Positions 1-7,591 of a stretch of DNA of 18,839 bases are shown here, piece by piece. A program made the position numbers and the translations under genes. This stretch comes from Planctomycetota bacterium (GTDB lineage Bacteria > Planctomycetota > Planctomycetia > Planctomycetales > Planctomycetaceae), in assembly GCA_024278285.1 (NCBI GenBank), contig JAJRTM010000164.1, forward strand, positions 1 to 18,839. Direction: 5' to 3'. How positions within the stretch are numbered: position 1 is the stretch's first letter; each line of letters opens with the position of its first letter. The notes beneath the pieces were generated by a model. That model worked only from the letters and a program-made list of their open reading frames with translations. It did no database searches and had not been told where the DNA came from.

Positions 1-13
1 AATTCTATTTCAG

Positions 14-49
14 CCTCGTGTTCCATTTGGGACACGAGGTTTTTCTTTT
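14..49 (+). terminator. Rho-independent terminator hairpin
   Basis: Arms CCTCGTGT (14-21) and ACACGAGG (32-39) are perfectly complementary over 8 bp with a 10-nt loop, followed directly by a T-rich tail (40-49, one C). This is the classic intrinsic terminator form on the plus strand. It probably ends a gene lying to the left of the window, of which nothing else is visible. Confidence 0.75.
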
Positions 50-115
50 GGATTGATGCTTCACTTTATCACGCTAGTGATTGAATGATTCGTTTTGATG
101 GTAGAGATAGAAGTG

Positions 116-177
116 AATCTCAAAAACGTGGTGAATCCCAAGACGTTGGTGAACCTCAAAACGTTGGCGAATCCTGG
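116..177. repeat. 18-nt tandem repeat, about 3.4 copies
   Basis: Copies at 116-133, 134-151 and 152-169, with a partial copy at 170-177, share the pattern AAYCYCAARACGTKGGYG with few differences. On the plus strand the repeat lies inside a tiny open frame (85-213, 42 codons) that would read as a hexapeptide repeat of the ESQxxG type. There is no clear ribosome binding site, so I do not call it a gene. It could be an intergenic repeat family or a remnant of a repetitive protein gene. Confidence 0.7.
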
Positions 178-224
178 TTAGCTCGTTGCCCAATAAAAAC
201 GAAGCGTGATTGACGACTCTGTCA

Positions 225-470
225 CCAAACTGAAGAAGAGAATCATTGCCATTTTCAAAAAGAGCCAAATGAAGAAGAATCAGAAAAAGAATAAGTAGAA
301 CTATGAGAACCAGGATGAGAATAAGAATGAACATGAATATGAAAACAAGATTAAGAACAACAAGAATAATATACAGGAACAGAAGATTCATAAGAAGAAA
401 CAGGATGACAGGAATAATATCAAGAATACAGGGAATAACTAAAACATAAGGATTCAAACAGAGGAATTAA
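225..470. repeat. Purine-rich simple-sequence tract, no gene
   Basis: The plus strand here is almost pure A/G/T with very few C, built of decayed AGAATR/AAGAAY-like units. As a result several frames stay open on both strands: lysine/asparagine/arginine-rich on plus, and an implausible run of hydrophobic residues on minus. None has a credible start context or a protein-like composition. I see degenerate low-complexity DNA. Together with the repeat at 116-177 and the terminator at 14-49, this accounts for the gene-free first 520 bases. Confidence 0.6.
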
Positions 471-522
471 AAGAAGCCTGAGAAGATCAAAGGATTTTAC
501 TTACCTGATATGAAGGAAGAAT

Positions 523-792
523 ATGATGACAAAAACGAATGAGATTATCCCGACAGTAAAAGGTCCTGTTGGAACAACAAGAACGAAGTCCAGTGTTTTA
601 CCACCAAAGTATTCCTGGCTCAGTTTACCAATTCCCAAAGAAGTCCATGCTCACATTCATCACATGGCTCGTCTATCTGATATGAGCCTGAAAGAGTACG
701 TGACATGGTTCCTGCGAACCGCTGTTGCCCGTATAGAATCTGGCAACTCGAATGACCTGCCCACTTCTGTCCCGGAAACGATCAAGCATTGA
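523..792 (+). CDS. Small ribbon-helix-helix-like protein
   Basis: This is an 89-residue soluble protein. Its middle part (about residues 31-70) reads as a short strand, YSWLSLPIP, followed by two helices split by a turn, KEVHAHIHHMARLSDM and SLKEYVTWFLRTAVARI. That is the pattern of Arc/MetJ-type ribbon-helix-helix domains, which pair through the strand and bind DNA inverted repeats. The first 30 residues are Thr/Lys/Pro-rich and probably disordered. Two ATG codons stand in tandem (523 and 526). The AAGGAAG at 513-519 is better spaced for the second, so the true length may be 88. Such proteins act as autoregulators, antitoxins or plasmid accessory factors; no toxin partner is recognisable next to it. 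A perfect 12-bp inverted repeat lies just downstream (826-854). The fold call is moderately sure and the role is unknown. Confidence 0.65.
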   Translation: MMTKTNEIIPTVKGPVGTTRTKSSVLPPKYSWLSLPIPKEVHAHIHHMARLSDMSLKEYVTWFLRTAVARIESGNSNDLPTSVPETIKH

Positions 793-825
793 CCAATTCC
801 GTTATCGGTGTACCTGAAAATGTGC

Positions 826-854
826 GTCACTGCATGATCATTTCATGCAGTGAC
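826..854. other. Perfect 12-bp inverted repeat / hairpin
   Basis: GTCACTGCATGA (826-837) and TCATGCAGTGAC (843-854) are exact reverse complements with a 5-nt loop. It lies in the 93-bp gap between the RHH-like gene and the next reading frame. The tail ATTTAACACTT is only weakly T-rich, so an intrinsic terminator is possible but not typical. The other reading is a protein-binding palindrome. Confidence 0.6.
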
Positions 855-885
855 ATTTAACACTTAACGCAACTGGAACAGTTTG

Positions 886-1683
886 ATGAAAACAGTCTAC
901 CTGACAGAAAACGATTTCGTTGATGAGCAGACAATCAACATCGAAATCAGAGAAATCAAACCTGATTTCGAATATCCCGGGATGGCTCCTCAAAAAGAGG
1001 CTGCCCGAATCAGGATGAATAAGCTGTCTGGTTTTTGGTATCTCAATCCTCTTTTTGTTGTCTACTCACCTGAGAATACCATGCAGTTCGAAGCTGTGAT
1101 CCAGAAATGTCGGGCAGGATGGTATCGACTCCTGAGTATGCAGTTCAAAAATGGATGGCGATACCAGAAAAACCAGGAAGCAAACCCAATGATCGTGGCG
1201 TTCGAATACGAAGGTGTCATCATCCAGAATGGCACGCTTATTCCATTCAGCACCTGGCATTTCAATCAGCAAAGTTCAAAAAGAATAACGATGACTGAAA
1301 TCAGAAGACCAGAAGCGATCAAACTCTTGAAGCAGGGAAACCTGAAAGAACTGGAAACAATTCAGCAAACAGAAGTTGATCGCTGTAGCCTGCTGAAGTC
1401 ATCAGAAAGCAAAACCACTTTCTTCATCCTACCCCACCTGACAATCTCCGCACCAAACGGCAACGAATTTTCCAGGCAATCAAAAAAGGAACAAGCCGCC
1501 TGGAATCACACCCTGAAAAGAAATCTCAGCAAAAATCAATTCCGAGAAATTCCATTCCCTGTCCGAAATGGAATCCGAATAACCACCCGCAACTCTCCTG
1601 TTTCAATAACACATCCTTTCTGCTCAATGAGAACCAAATCTAATGAAAGCTCCAGAGATACTACTGCTTGCCCTGGTCTTTAA
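886..1683 (+). CDS. Hypothetical protein, unrecognised
   Basis: A 265-residue frame starting at ATG 886; a TTG at 883 is also in frame but less likely. No strong ribosome binding site precedes it. The first half (about residues 1-135) looks like a real mixed alpha/beta domain with well-spaced aromatic residues (GFWYLNPLFVVYSPE, AGWYRLLSMQF, YEGVIIQNGTLIPF). I do not recognise a family. After about residue 165 the protein becomes Ser/Thr/Asn/Arg-rich and less domain-like. Another plus-strand frame (1389-1643), lacking its own start, reads as well or better there, so the gene may carry a frameshift or be decaying. It has no signal peptide and no membrane segment. It lies between the RHH-like gene and the HNH gene, with 119 bp before the latter. 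Confidence 0.45.
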   Translation: MKTVYLTENDFVDEQTINIEIREIKPDFEYPGMAPQKEAARIRMNKLSGFWYLNPLFVVYSPENTMQFEAVIQKCRAGWYRLLSMQFKNGWRYQKNQEANPMIVAFEYEGVIIQNGTLIPFSTWHFNQQSSKRITMTEIRRPEAIKLLKQGNLKELETIQQTEVDRCSLLKSSESKTTFFILPHLTISAPNGNEFSRQSKKEQAAWNHTLKRNLSKNQFREIPFPVRNGIRITTRNSPVSITHPFCSMRTKSNESSRDTTACPGL

Positions 1684-1802
1684 CAGTGAATATGGCATAA
1701 TAACAGTCGTCTCTCCAATCGCTTTTTCAATCAGATGTTTTTTGTGAGTTTCGCTCGCAATTTGATTTTAATTTAGTCGTCGTATTCTATCTGGGAAGAA
1801 CA

Positions 1803-2564
1803 ATGGGAAGACGCAACTGGAACCGAAATGAATTGATCTTGGCGATGAACCTTTATTGCCAACTTCCATTTGGGAAGTTTCACAATGCAAATCCTGAAGT
1901 GATACAACTTGCCAAAGGGATTGATCGGACACCTTCAAGTGTTTCAATGAAACTTTGCAATCTTGCATCACTTGACCCATACCATCAACAACGAGGCGTT
2001 AAAGGACTTGCAAGTACGTCAAAACTCGATAAAGTTGTATGGAGCGAATTTCATTCCAACTGGGAGCGACTTGCAGAAGAAAGTGAACTTTTGCGAGAAA
2101 ACCTAGGGTTATCATCACCTGTAAAAACAGAGTCCGATATTTCTGAATTCAAGGGCTCTACTGCAGGAAAGAAACTGGTCAGTGTTCGGCTTGCCCAACG
2201 TTTTTTTCGCAAAACAATTCTTGCCTGTTATGAATCGCGTTGTTGTGTAACCGGAATTTCAATCCCATCGCTGCTTATCGCAAGCCATGTGCTTCCATGG
2301 AGTTCATACCCCGAACGTCGAGTCGATCCACGAAACGGATTGTGCTTAAATGCTCTTCACGATAAAGCCTTTGATCGGGGGTTAATTTCATTTGATGAAC
2401 AGTGGCAAATGCTCCTTTCAAAAGAGCTTCGAGAAGCAACAACAAATAAAGTGCTGGAACAATCTTTTCTTCCCTTTGAAGGGCAACCAATTAAACTTCC
2501 CGAAAAGTTTCGACCTGATCTCGATGGCCTTGAAATTCATCGCTCGACAATATTCCAAGCATAG
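1803..2564 (+). CDS. HNH endonuclease (HNH_2-like), restriction-type
   Basis: A 253-residue protein with two parts. The N-terminal part (about 1-70) has WNRNELILAMNLYCQLPFGK and a GIDRTPSSVSMKLCNLASLDP motif, a helical putative DNA-binding module that commonly precedes HNH domains in defence-island endonucleases. The C-terminal part (about 125-200) is the nuclease: CYESRCCVTGIS, then SHVLPW with H162, RNGLCLNALHDKAFDRG with N178 and H186, and D191. The spacing fits a beta-beta-alpha metal finger that hydrolyses DNA. The middle (72-120) is a variable linker. The start ATG is preceded by GGAAGAA (1794-1800) at close spacing. Known relatives are solitary putative restriction endonucleases without an adjacent methyltransferase, and none is visible here. 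It lies 317 bp upstream of the ATPase/protease pair. Family call strong; biological target unknown. Confidence 0.85.
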   Translation: MGRRNWNRNELILAMNLYCQLPFGKFHNANPEVIQLAKGIDRTPSSVSMKLCNLASLDPYHQQRGVKGLASTSKLDKVVWSEFHSNWERLAEESELLRENLGLSSPVKTESDISEFKGSTAGKKLVSVRLAQRFFRKTILACYESRCCVTGISIPSLLIASHVLPWSSYPERRVDPRNGLCLNALHDKAFDRGLISFDEQWQMLLSKELREATTNKVLEQSFLPFEGQPIKLPEKFRPDLDGLEIHRSTIFQA

Positions 2565-2881
2565 AACAGAGGAAAACGTTTGTGTCACTCTATGAAAACA
2601 GGTGCTAAATCCAAGCACTTGTTGTATTAAGTGGATTGATCGGAATAACGAACTCAATCACAAATTCTTCCAGCAAAGCGGAGCACTCAGATCAAATGAA
2701 TTTTGACAGGGCTCTTCTGGTAGGCGTAGACGACTAATCCTGGGCTGTGTAGAATCAAATGAGAAATGCGGCATTCAGGCTATTGGAAGCTGGGAGAATG
2801 TGTAGTTTTAGACCTTGATAAAGCCGATAAAAGAAATGCAATCGGGAGGAACTTTCACTTCAGGATATGGTTTGACAAAAC
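2565..2881 (+). other. Gene-free gap with weak terminator-like hairpin
   Basis: This 317-bp stretch between the HNH gene and the ATPase gene contains no credible reading frame. An 8-bp stem (2599-2606 with 2614-2621, one G-T pair) lies 35 bp after the HNH stop and could end its transcript, although only GTTGTATT follows it. I see no consensus promoter, but the ATPase gene presumably has its own within this gap. A GGGAGGA at 2844-2850 is too far from the ATG at 2882 to serve as its ribosome binding site. Confidence 0.35.
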
Positions 2882-3913
2882 ATGGCAAGTACAGGAAACA
2901 GACAGATAACGGACGTTGATTTTCTTAGACGGCTTTTTCGAGCCTTCCGAGATCAGAATGACGTTGCCTTTCGAAAAGTTGCTGAGTCCATTATTACCGA
3001 CCAGCTTGCAGCCAATCAGCACGGTCTCGCAAAAGAGCTTCGATCCGCACTTGGCACAAGTTCAAATAAATCAACTCATCCATCAAGAAGGCAACTAACA
3101 GCCTTGCCACGGGATCGGCGTTCCGGTGAGCAACTTCTGACCATCTATCACGAACCTGCCAGCACTGAACACCTCCTGCTTGAAGATTCCACGAAGAGGC
3201 GAATTGAGCGGTTTATTAACGAACGTCAAAATACAGCGAAACTGGCTCGCCACGGTTATTCCCCGAAATCGAAATTGCTTTTCTGGGGACCACCTGGCTG
3301 TGGGAAGACACTGACTGCTCATTACCTGGCAAACCAGTTCAATTTGAAAGTTGGCGTTGTTCGGCTCAGTGCATTAGTTTCAAGCTACTTGGGCGATACG
3401 GCATCCCACTTGCAGCAGGTATTTGATACCGCAATGGAAACGCCGATGGTCGTTCTATTTGATGAAATCGATACCGTTGCCAAATCTCGGGATGATACGA
3501 GGGATATTGGCGAACTGAAACGAGTCGTCAACAGTTTTCTACAGGCAATGGATACATTTGCCTCTAAAGAGAGTATTCTGATTGGAGCAAGCAATCACCA
3601 ATACCTTCTTGACCCAGCGATCTGGCGGCGATTTGATGATGTGGTTCTCTTTGATAAACCGTCCCCTGTGCTTCGCAAAAAATATATTCAACAACACCTC
3701 AATGGAATACCCTTCAAAGGTTCGCTCGACTCGCTTGTCAAAAAAACAGCGGGGCTATCGTTTGCACAAATTGAACAACTACTTATTGAATCAATCAAAT
3801 CGATGATTCTGGAAGACAGAAAGCAACTGACCCTTCCGCAAATTTCTGAAGAACTGAAGTACATGCGAAGTATGATGGCAGCCATGAACCGCGAACGAGC
3901 AGAGCCTGAATGA
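2882..3913 (+). CDS. AAA+ ATPase, partner of the downstream S8 protease
   Basis: A 343-residue cytoplasmic AAA+ ATPase of the FtsH/spastin-like classic type. Residues 1-60 form a helical N-terminal region resembling the small bundle that docks partners, and 62-95 is a linker. The ATPase core has Walker A GPPGCGKT (136-143), a pore-loop-like SSYLGDT (167-173), Walker B VVLFDEID (190-197), sensor-1 Asn in GASNH (N238) and arginine fingers in WRRFD (R249/R250). A C-terminal helical lid (about 270-325) completes it. There are no membrane segments and no protease domain of its own. Its stop overlaps the start of the subtilase gene by 4 nt (ATGA), so the two are almost certainly co-translated. Paired AAA ATPase/subtilase genes of this layout are annotated as anti-phage modules (I recall the names IteA/IteS, unverified). 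By inference the ATPase senses or unfolds a target for the protease. Confidence 0.88.
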   Translation: MASTGNRQITDVDFLRRLFRAFRDQNDVAFRKVAESIITDQLAANQHGLAKELRSALGTSSNKSTHPSRRQLTALPRDRRSGEQLLTIYHEPASTEHLLLEDSTKRRIERFINERQNTAKLARHGYSPKSKLLFWGPPGCGKTLTAHYLANQFNLKVGVVRLSALVSSYLGDTASHLQQVFDTAMETPMVVLFDEIDTVAKSRDDTRDIGELKRVVNSFLQAMDTFASKESILIGASNHQYLLDPAIWRRFDDVVLFDKPSPVLRKKYIQQHLNGIPFKGSLDSLVKKTAGLSFAQIEQLLIESIKSMILEDRKQLTLPQISEELKYMRSMMAAMNRERAEPE

Positions 3914-6321
3914 ATAACGACTATCCGCCGATTATACTCGCTGGTCCCACATTTCAAAAACGAAGACCAGAGAAGTCACACCCTATTCCGTTGCCTCCTG
4001 AATATCTTGGCAAGCGAAGCGAACTGGCTAAAATTCTCGGCGTGAAAGTCGAAGGGCTGAGTACTCACTTGAAGAGTTTAAATGACGAACAGCGGAAGGT
4101 TATCTTCTATAAAATAACCCATGACGGTCCCGTGTCGCTGAGTGGAATAGGACTCAAGCCGCTGGTTGACCGTTCCGATAAGATAACGCTTGCGATTCCG
4201 ACCTCAGACAGCTTCGATAAGTTCACGAAGAAAATTCAAAAGTTGGAAGCTGCCTCACCCGAGAATGACTATGTAGATAATCAGGATCTTGTTCGAATTG
4301 AAGATTTTGTACAAGGCGAACCAAAGGATCGGCTGAGTGATGAGTTTTTTGCCGATTATGATTCTATGGTCAAGAAAAAGACCATCATTTGTGAAATCGA
4401 AATTCAGTCTCTTGCCAAAGGGAAGATTCAACGACGAACTGGGATAGCCACAATTCTTTCGGACCTCAAAAATGCCTTTGCGAGCGGAGTTCATGGCACG
4501 CTTTTCCAGCATCAGGAAGGTGAGGGGATCTGCAGGGCTGTCATTCGTTGCGCAGGCGACATGTTCCGCAGGCTGGTTGAGGAAGACAAGTGGCAGGTTC
4601 CAATTTCCTGGTTTGAGGCCAAGCCCAACTTTCAGACTATCAAGACTGTTTGGGATAACTTTCAATTTAGCAAACTTGGGAAAATTACTCCTCCTGATGA
4701 AAATGCTCCGACGATATGCATTATTGATTCAGGAGTCTCATCTGGAAATCCATTTTTAGAACCTGTCGCGAAAGAAGACATGCTCAAGTCTTTTCTCAAG
4801 CAGGCTCCCGAGATTCCATCTGATGAAAATGGACATGGTTCGGGCGTAGCTTCTCTGGCTGCCTACTATGCAATCAACCTCCACGAGGGGGCTGAGAACG
4901 AGGCAAAAGCCTGGATTGCCAGTGCCCGTATTTTGGACGCTTCCAATCAAATTGAAGAAGAGTGCCTGTTCTCCAAAGTGATTGAAGAAGTTGTTGAAGA
5001 ATTCGTGCCGCATGGAGTCAGGATCTTTAATTTATCAGTTGCTAATATGGCAATGAAATGGAATCAACATGGTAAACGGACTCAACCACGAAGCTCTTGG
5101 ACGGCACGAAAGCTTGACCAACTAAGCCAGAAACATGACATTATTTTTGTCGTTTCTACAGGCAATCTTCATTTGGATCAAATTCGAGATTACCTTCAGT
5201 CAGGTAATTCGTACCCGGATTATCTTTGTGATGAAGAATCTCGAATTCTCGACCCAGGACAAGCCGGACTTGCTTTAAGTGTAGGATCAATTGTAGCGGG
5301 AACATTGGTTGCGTCATCTGCTGAAACCACAATTGCCTTGGAGCATGAACCTTCGCCGTTTACGCGTTCAGGTCCGGGCATCAAGAAAGAATTGAAACCC
5401 GATTTGGTTGAATTCGGCGGTAATTTGATCCAACATACAGAACAAAATTGGGTTAACTCCAACATCGGGACAAACATCGTGATGGCTAGCCATCGGTTAT
5501 CCCCAGCAGCAACCAGCAGTTATGGAACGAGCTTTGCTGCACCGCGTGTTTCTCACAAGCTTGCCCAACTGTTATATGAATTGACTGACCTGGATCTTGA
5601 GCATGTGAGTGCTCCATTACTGAAGGCTTTTTTGGTCAACTCTGCCACGTATCGTGGTGACTTGGAACAAGTAAAAGAACGGCTGGAGCTAATTGGAAAA
5701 AAACGATGGTTAGACTTGCTCGGGTACGGACAGCCAGATTCGACACGAGCAACCGATTGTGATGACTATTCGGTTTTGCTTTTTCATCAGGATAAATTGG
5801 AAGCAGGCCAAGTCGCTTTCTTCGATATTCCGATTCCTGAAAAGTTATCAGAATCATCTAGGAAAAAACGGATCACAGTTACCGTTTCACATAACCCAGA
5901 AGTGCAGAAATGGGGGCTGGAAAATTATTACGGCATCGATTTGAAATGGCGAATGTTTCGAGGTGATGTTGATCGAGATCGGGTCTTGGATTCATTTTCT
6001 ATTGAAGATGGGACTGACAGTACTGATGAGGAAATAGAGCTTCTGAATTCAACGGATGAATTGAATTTCGAACACAAATCAACTTTCCGTTCCCGAGGCA
6101 CAATTCAACACGATTGGCATGAGTGGAATAAACACAAAAATGAATTCAGTGCAAATCACTATACATTGGCAATCTCAGCCACAAAAAAATGGGGACGTCA
6201 AGTTAAGCCGACCGACTTTGCTGTTGTCATTCGAATTGAAGAGCTTGGAGCTACGGTGCCAATCTACAATGAGATTGCCACAGAAATTGAAACACTTATT
6301 GAGCAACGTGCAGAAATCTAA
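3910..6321 (+). CDS. Subtilisin-like (S8) serine protease, ATPase-coupled
   Basis: An 803-residue protein with the full S8 catalytic set: Asp273 in CIIDSGV, His309 in ENGHGSGVA, the oxyanion Asn419 in VVSTGN, and Ser541 in GTSFAAPRVSH. The peptidase domain spans about 266-600. A 260-residue N-terminal region with no recognised family precedes it, and a C-terminal region (about 620-803) is probably beta-rich. There is no signal peptide and no membrane segment, so unlike most subtilases it should act in the cytoplasm. This agrees with its 4-nt overlap with the AAA+ ATPase gene, which implies coupled translation and a working pair. Large intracellular subtilases next to AAA ATPases occur in defence islands (a pairing I recall as IteS with IteA, unverified). 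Likely role: a regulated protease cleaving host or invader proteins upon infection. The fold call is strong; the defence role is inference. Confidence 0.9.
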   Translation: MNNDYPPIILAGPTFQKRRPEKSHPIPLPPEYLGKRSELAKILGVKVEGLSTHLKSLNDEQRKVIFYKITHDGPVSLSGIGLKPLVDRSDKITLAIPTSDSFDKFTKKIQKLEAASPENDYVDNQDLVRIEDFVQGEPKDRLSDEFFADYDSMVKKKTIICEIEIQSLAKGKIQRRTGIATILSDLKNAFASGVHGTLFQHQEGEGICRAVIRCAGDMFRRLVEEDKWQVPISWFEAKPNFQTIKTVWDNFQFSKLGKITPPDENAPTICIIDSGVSSGNPFLEPVAKEDMLKSFLKQAPEIPSDENGHGSGVASLAAYYAINLHEGAENEAKAWIASARILDASNQIEEECLFSKVIEEVVEEFVPHGVRIFNLSVANMAMKWNQHGKRTQPRSSWTARKLDQLSQKHDIIFVVSTGNLHLDQIRDYLQSGNSYPDYLCDEESRILDPGQAGLALSVGSIVAGTLVASSAETTIALEHEPSPFTRSGPGIKKELKPDLVEFGGNLIQHTEQNWVNSNIGTNIVMASHRLSPAATSSYGTSFAAPRVSHKLAQLLYELTDLDLEHVSAPLLKAFLVNSATYRGDLEQVKERLELIGKKRWLDLLGYGQPDSTRATDCDDYSVLLFHQDKLEAGQVAFFDIPIPEKLSESSRKKRITVTVSHNPEVQKWGLENYYGIDLKWRMFRGDVDRDRVLDSFSIEDGTDSTDEEIELLNSTDELNFEHKSTFRSRGTIQHDWHEWNKHKNEFSANHYTLAISATKKWGRQVKPTDFAVVIRIEELGATVPIYNEIATEIETLIEQRAEI

Positions 6322-6368
6322 ACGGCATTTTCCTCAACGCAACTAAAGCAAGTCCGTCTCACTCTGTT

Positions 6369-6374
6369 TATAAT
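6369..6374 (+). promoter_or_regulatory. Candidate -10 box TATAAT
   Basis: A perfect TATAAT lies 144 bp upstream of the DUF932 start, in the gap after the protease gene. No good -35 hexamer stands 16-18 bp before it, so this is only a candidate. If real, the transcript would have a long leader carrying the hairpin at 6475-6502. Confidence 0.3.
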
Positions 6375-6474
6375 TCTGAAGTAGAGAGGCAACCGGTGGG
6401 CGTAGAATCGGTTTGTGACCTCTTTGGGCGATTTTGAAATCAACCATGTGTAAGTAATCAGACAATCGTGTGGG

Positions 6475-6502
6475 TATTAAAGGTTATAACACACCTTTAA
6501 TA
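6475..6502 (+). promoter_or_regulatory. Leader hairpin just before the DUF932 ribosome binding site
   Basis: TATTAAAGG (6475-6483) and CCTTTAATA (6494-6502) are exact reverse complements with a 10-nt loop. The second arm ends 2 nt before GGAG (6505-6508), the likely Shine-Dalgarno for ATG 6518. It could be an operator palindrome or an mRNA hairpin influencing ribosome access. No function is shown by sequence alone. Confidence 0.5.
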
Positions 6503-6517
6503 TTGGAGTACCTGCGA

Positions 6518-7495
6518 ATGTCACACGATCTTGCGATTACAAACGGGCAAACTGCTATGATGTATGCTGGGGAAACTCCCTGGCATGGGTTGGGAACGAA
6601 GCTGGAGAAACCGGCGAATGCGGCTGAGGCTATTTCTGCTGCGGGTTTGGATTACGTGGTTCAGTTGGAACCATTGATCACGACCAATGGAATTCCGGTT
6701 CCTAAACGGAAGGCGGTCATTCGGACTGACAGCAATGCCGTTCTGGGAGTGGTTGGTAACAGTTACCAGCCTGTGCAGAATCATCAGTGTTTTGGATTTC
6801 TTGATGCTATGGTGGCTGATGGAGAAATCCGATATCACACTGCCGGGGCTTTGGGGCAAGGTGAAAAGATTTGGATGCTGGCGAAGTTGCCGGGGGAAAT
6901 TCGGGTCAAGGAATCTGAAGATGTGACCGAGCAATTTTTGCTTTTAAGCAACTCGCATGATGGAAGTTCTGCACTGCGGGTTTTCTTCACGCCGATTCGA
7001 GTTGTTTGTGCCAACACGCTGGGGATGGCAGAGCGAAAAAGTCGAGGGCACGGGGTTTCGATTATTCACAAAGGGGACTTAGAAGCCAAAGTTGCTGAGG
7101 CTCATGAGATTCTTGGACTTGCAAAAACCTTTTATGGGAATTTAGATCGCCGAATCAATCGTCTCGCCTGGCACTATCCAACACGCGGGCAACTGGAAAC
7201 ATATTTTTCAATGTTGTACCCGGATAATCCAGAAAGCAAAAACCAGAGGTCGGCAAATATACGAAAAGAACTTTTCCATCTTTTCGAACATGGACGCGGT
7301 CAAAATATCCCGGAAACAAAACTGACCACCTGGGCGGCTTTCAACGCAGTCACCGAATTTGTCGATCATCATCGATCCACAAGAGGGCGAACGGATCAGG
7401 AAAAAGCGAGCAGACGGTTGGAATCAGCCTGGTTCGGAAGCGGAGCCAAATTGAAGGCAAATGCCTGGACAATGGCGGTAGAAATGGCGGGATGA
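6518..7495 (+). CDS. DUF932 / phage-plasmid-like protein (TIGR03299 type)
   Basis: A 325-residue protein. A GTG at 6470 is in frame, but I choose ATG 6518 because GGAG precedes it at 6505-6508 and because the family motif starts right after (MSHDLAITNGQTAMMYAGETPWHGLGT). Family hallmarks: the TPWHGLG segment near residue 20, RKAVIRTDSNAVLGVVGNSYQPVQN (about residues 55-80), a central LLSNSHDGSSALRVFFTPIRVVCANTL block and a helical C-terminal third. DUF932 proteins are common in phages, plasmids and integrated elements, often next to recombination and ssDNA-handling genes; their biochemical function is not established. Here the gene heads a block containing two nucleases further right. It is followed by a large hairpin (7524-7573) that separates it from a convergent HNH gene. 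Family call strong. Confidence 0.88.
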   Translation: MSHDLAITNGQTAMMYAGETPWHGLGTKLEKPANAAEAISAAGLDYVVQLEPLITTNGIPVPKRKAVIRTDSNAVLGVVGNSYQPVQNHQCFGFLDAMVADGEIRYHTAGALGQGEKIWMLAKLPGEIRVKESEDVTEQFLLLSNSHDGSSALRVFFTPIRVVCANTLGMAERKSRGHGVSIIHKGDLEAKVAEAHEILGLAKTFYGNLDRRINRLAWHYPTRGQLETYFSMLYPDNPESKNQRSANIRKELFHLFEHGRGQNIPETKLTTWAAFNAVTEFVDHHRSTRGRTDQEKASRRLESAWFGSGAKLKANAWTMAVEMAG

Positions 7496-7523
7496 TTTTC
7501 CCGGAAACCCACCATTGACAATT

Positions 7524-7573
7524 AAACTCCGGTACAATGCCCTGAACGGATTCAGGCATTTGTATTGGAGTTT
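7524..7573. terminator. Large hairpin, probable bidirectional terminator
   Basis: This lies between convergent genes. The outer arms AAACTCC (7524-7530) and GGAGTTT (7567-7573) pair, then TACAA with TTGTA, then the inner arms TGCC-CTGAA with TTCAGGCA, leaving a 4-nt loop, one internal mismatch block and one or two bulged bases. A TTTT run ends the plus-strand side, and an A-rich segment (complement of T-rich) precedes the left arm for minus-strand transcripts. Confidence 0.65.
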
Positions 7574-7591
7574 TACGATAGTAACATAAGG

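Noticed and set aside
68..81. Small palindrome ATCAC-GCTA-GTGAT as an attachment or operator site
   Set aside because: Only a 5-bp stem with no partner copy elsewhere noticed; easily due to chance.
74..457. 127-codon minus-strand frame with a long hydrophobic run
   Set aside because: It mirrors the purine-rich simple-sequence tract on the plus strand. The 50-residue Leu/Ile/Val run is longer than a normal membrane helix and the rest is not protein-like; there is no ribosome binding site.
296..457. Plus-strand Lys/Asn/Glu- or Arg-rich short frames in the same tract
   Set aside because: One lacks any start codon, and the other (from an ATG near 301) is a basic low-complexity string. Both follow from base composition.
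4255..4665. 136-codon minus-strand frame inside the protease gene
   Set aside because: Antisense shadow of the subtilase frame, which has clear catalytic motifs in the correct order.
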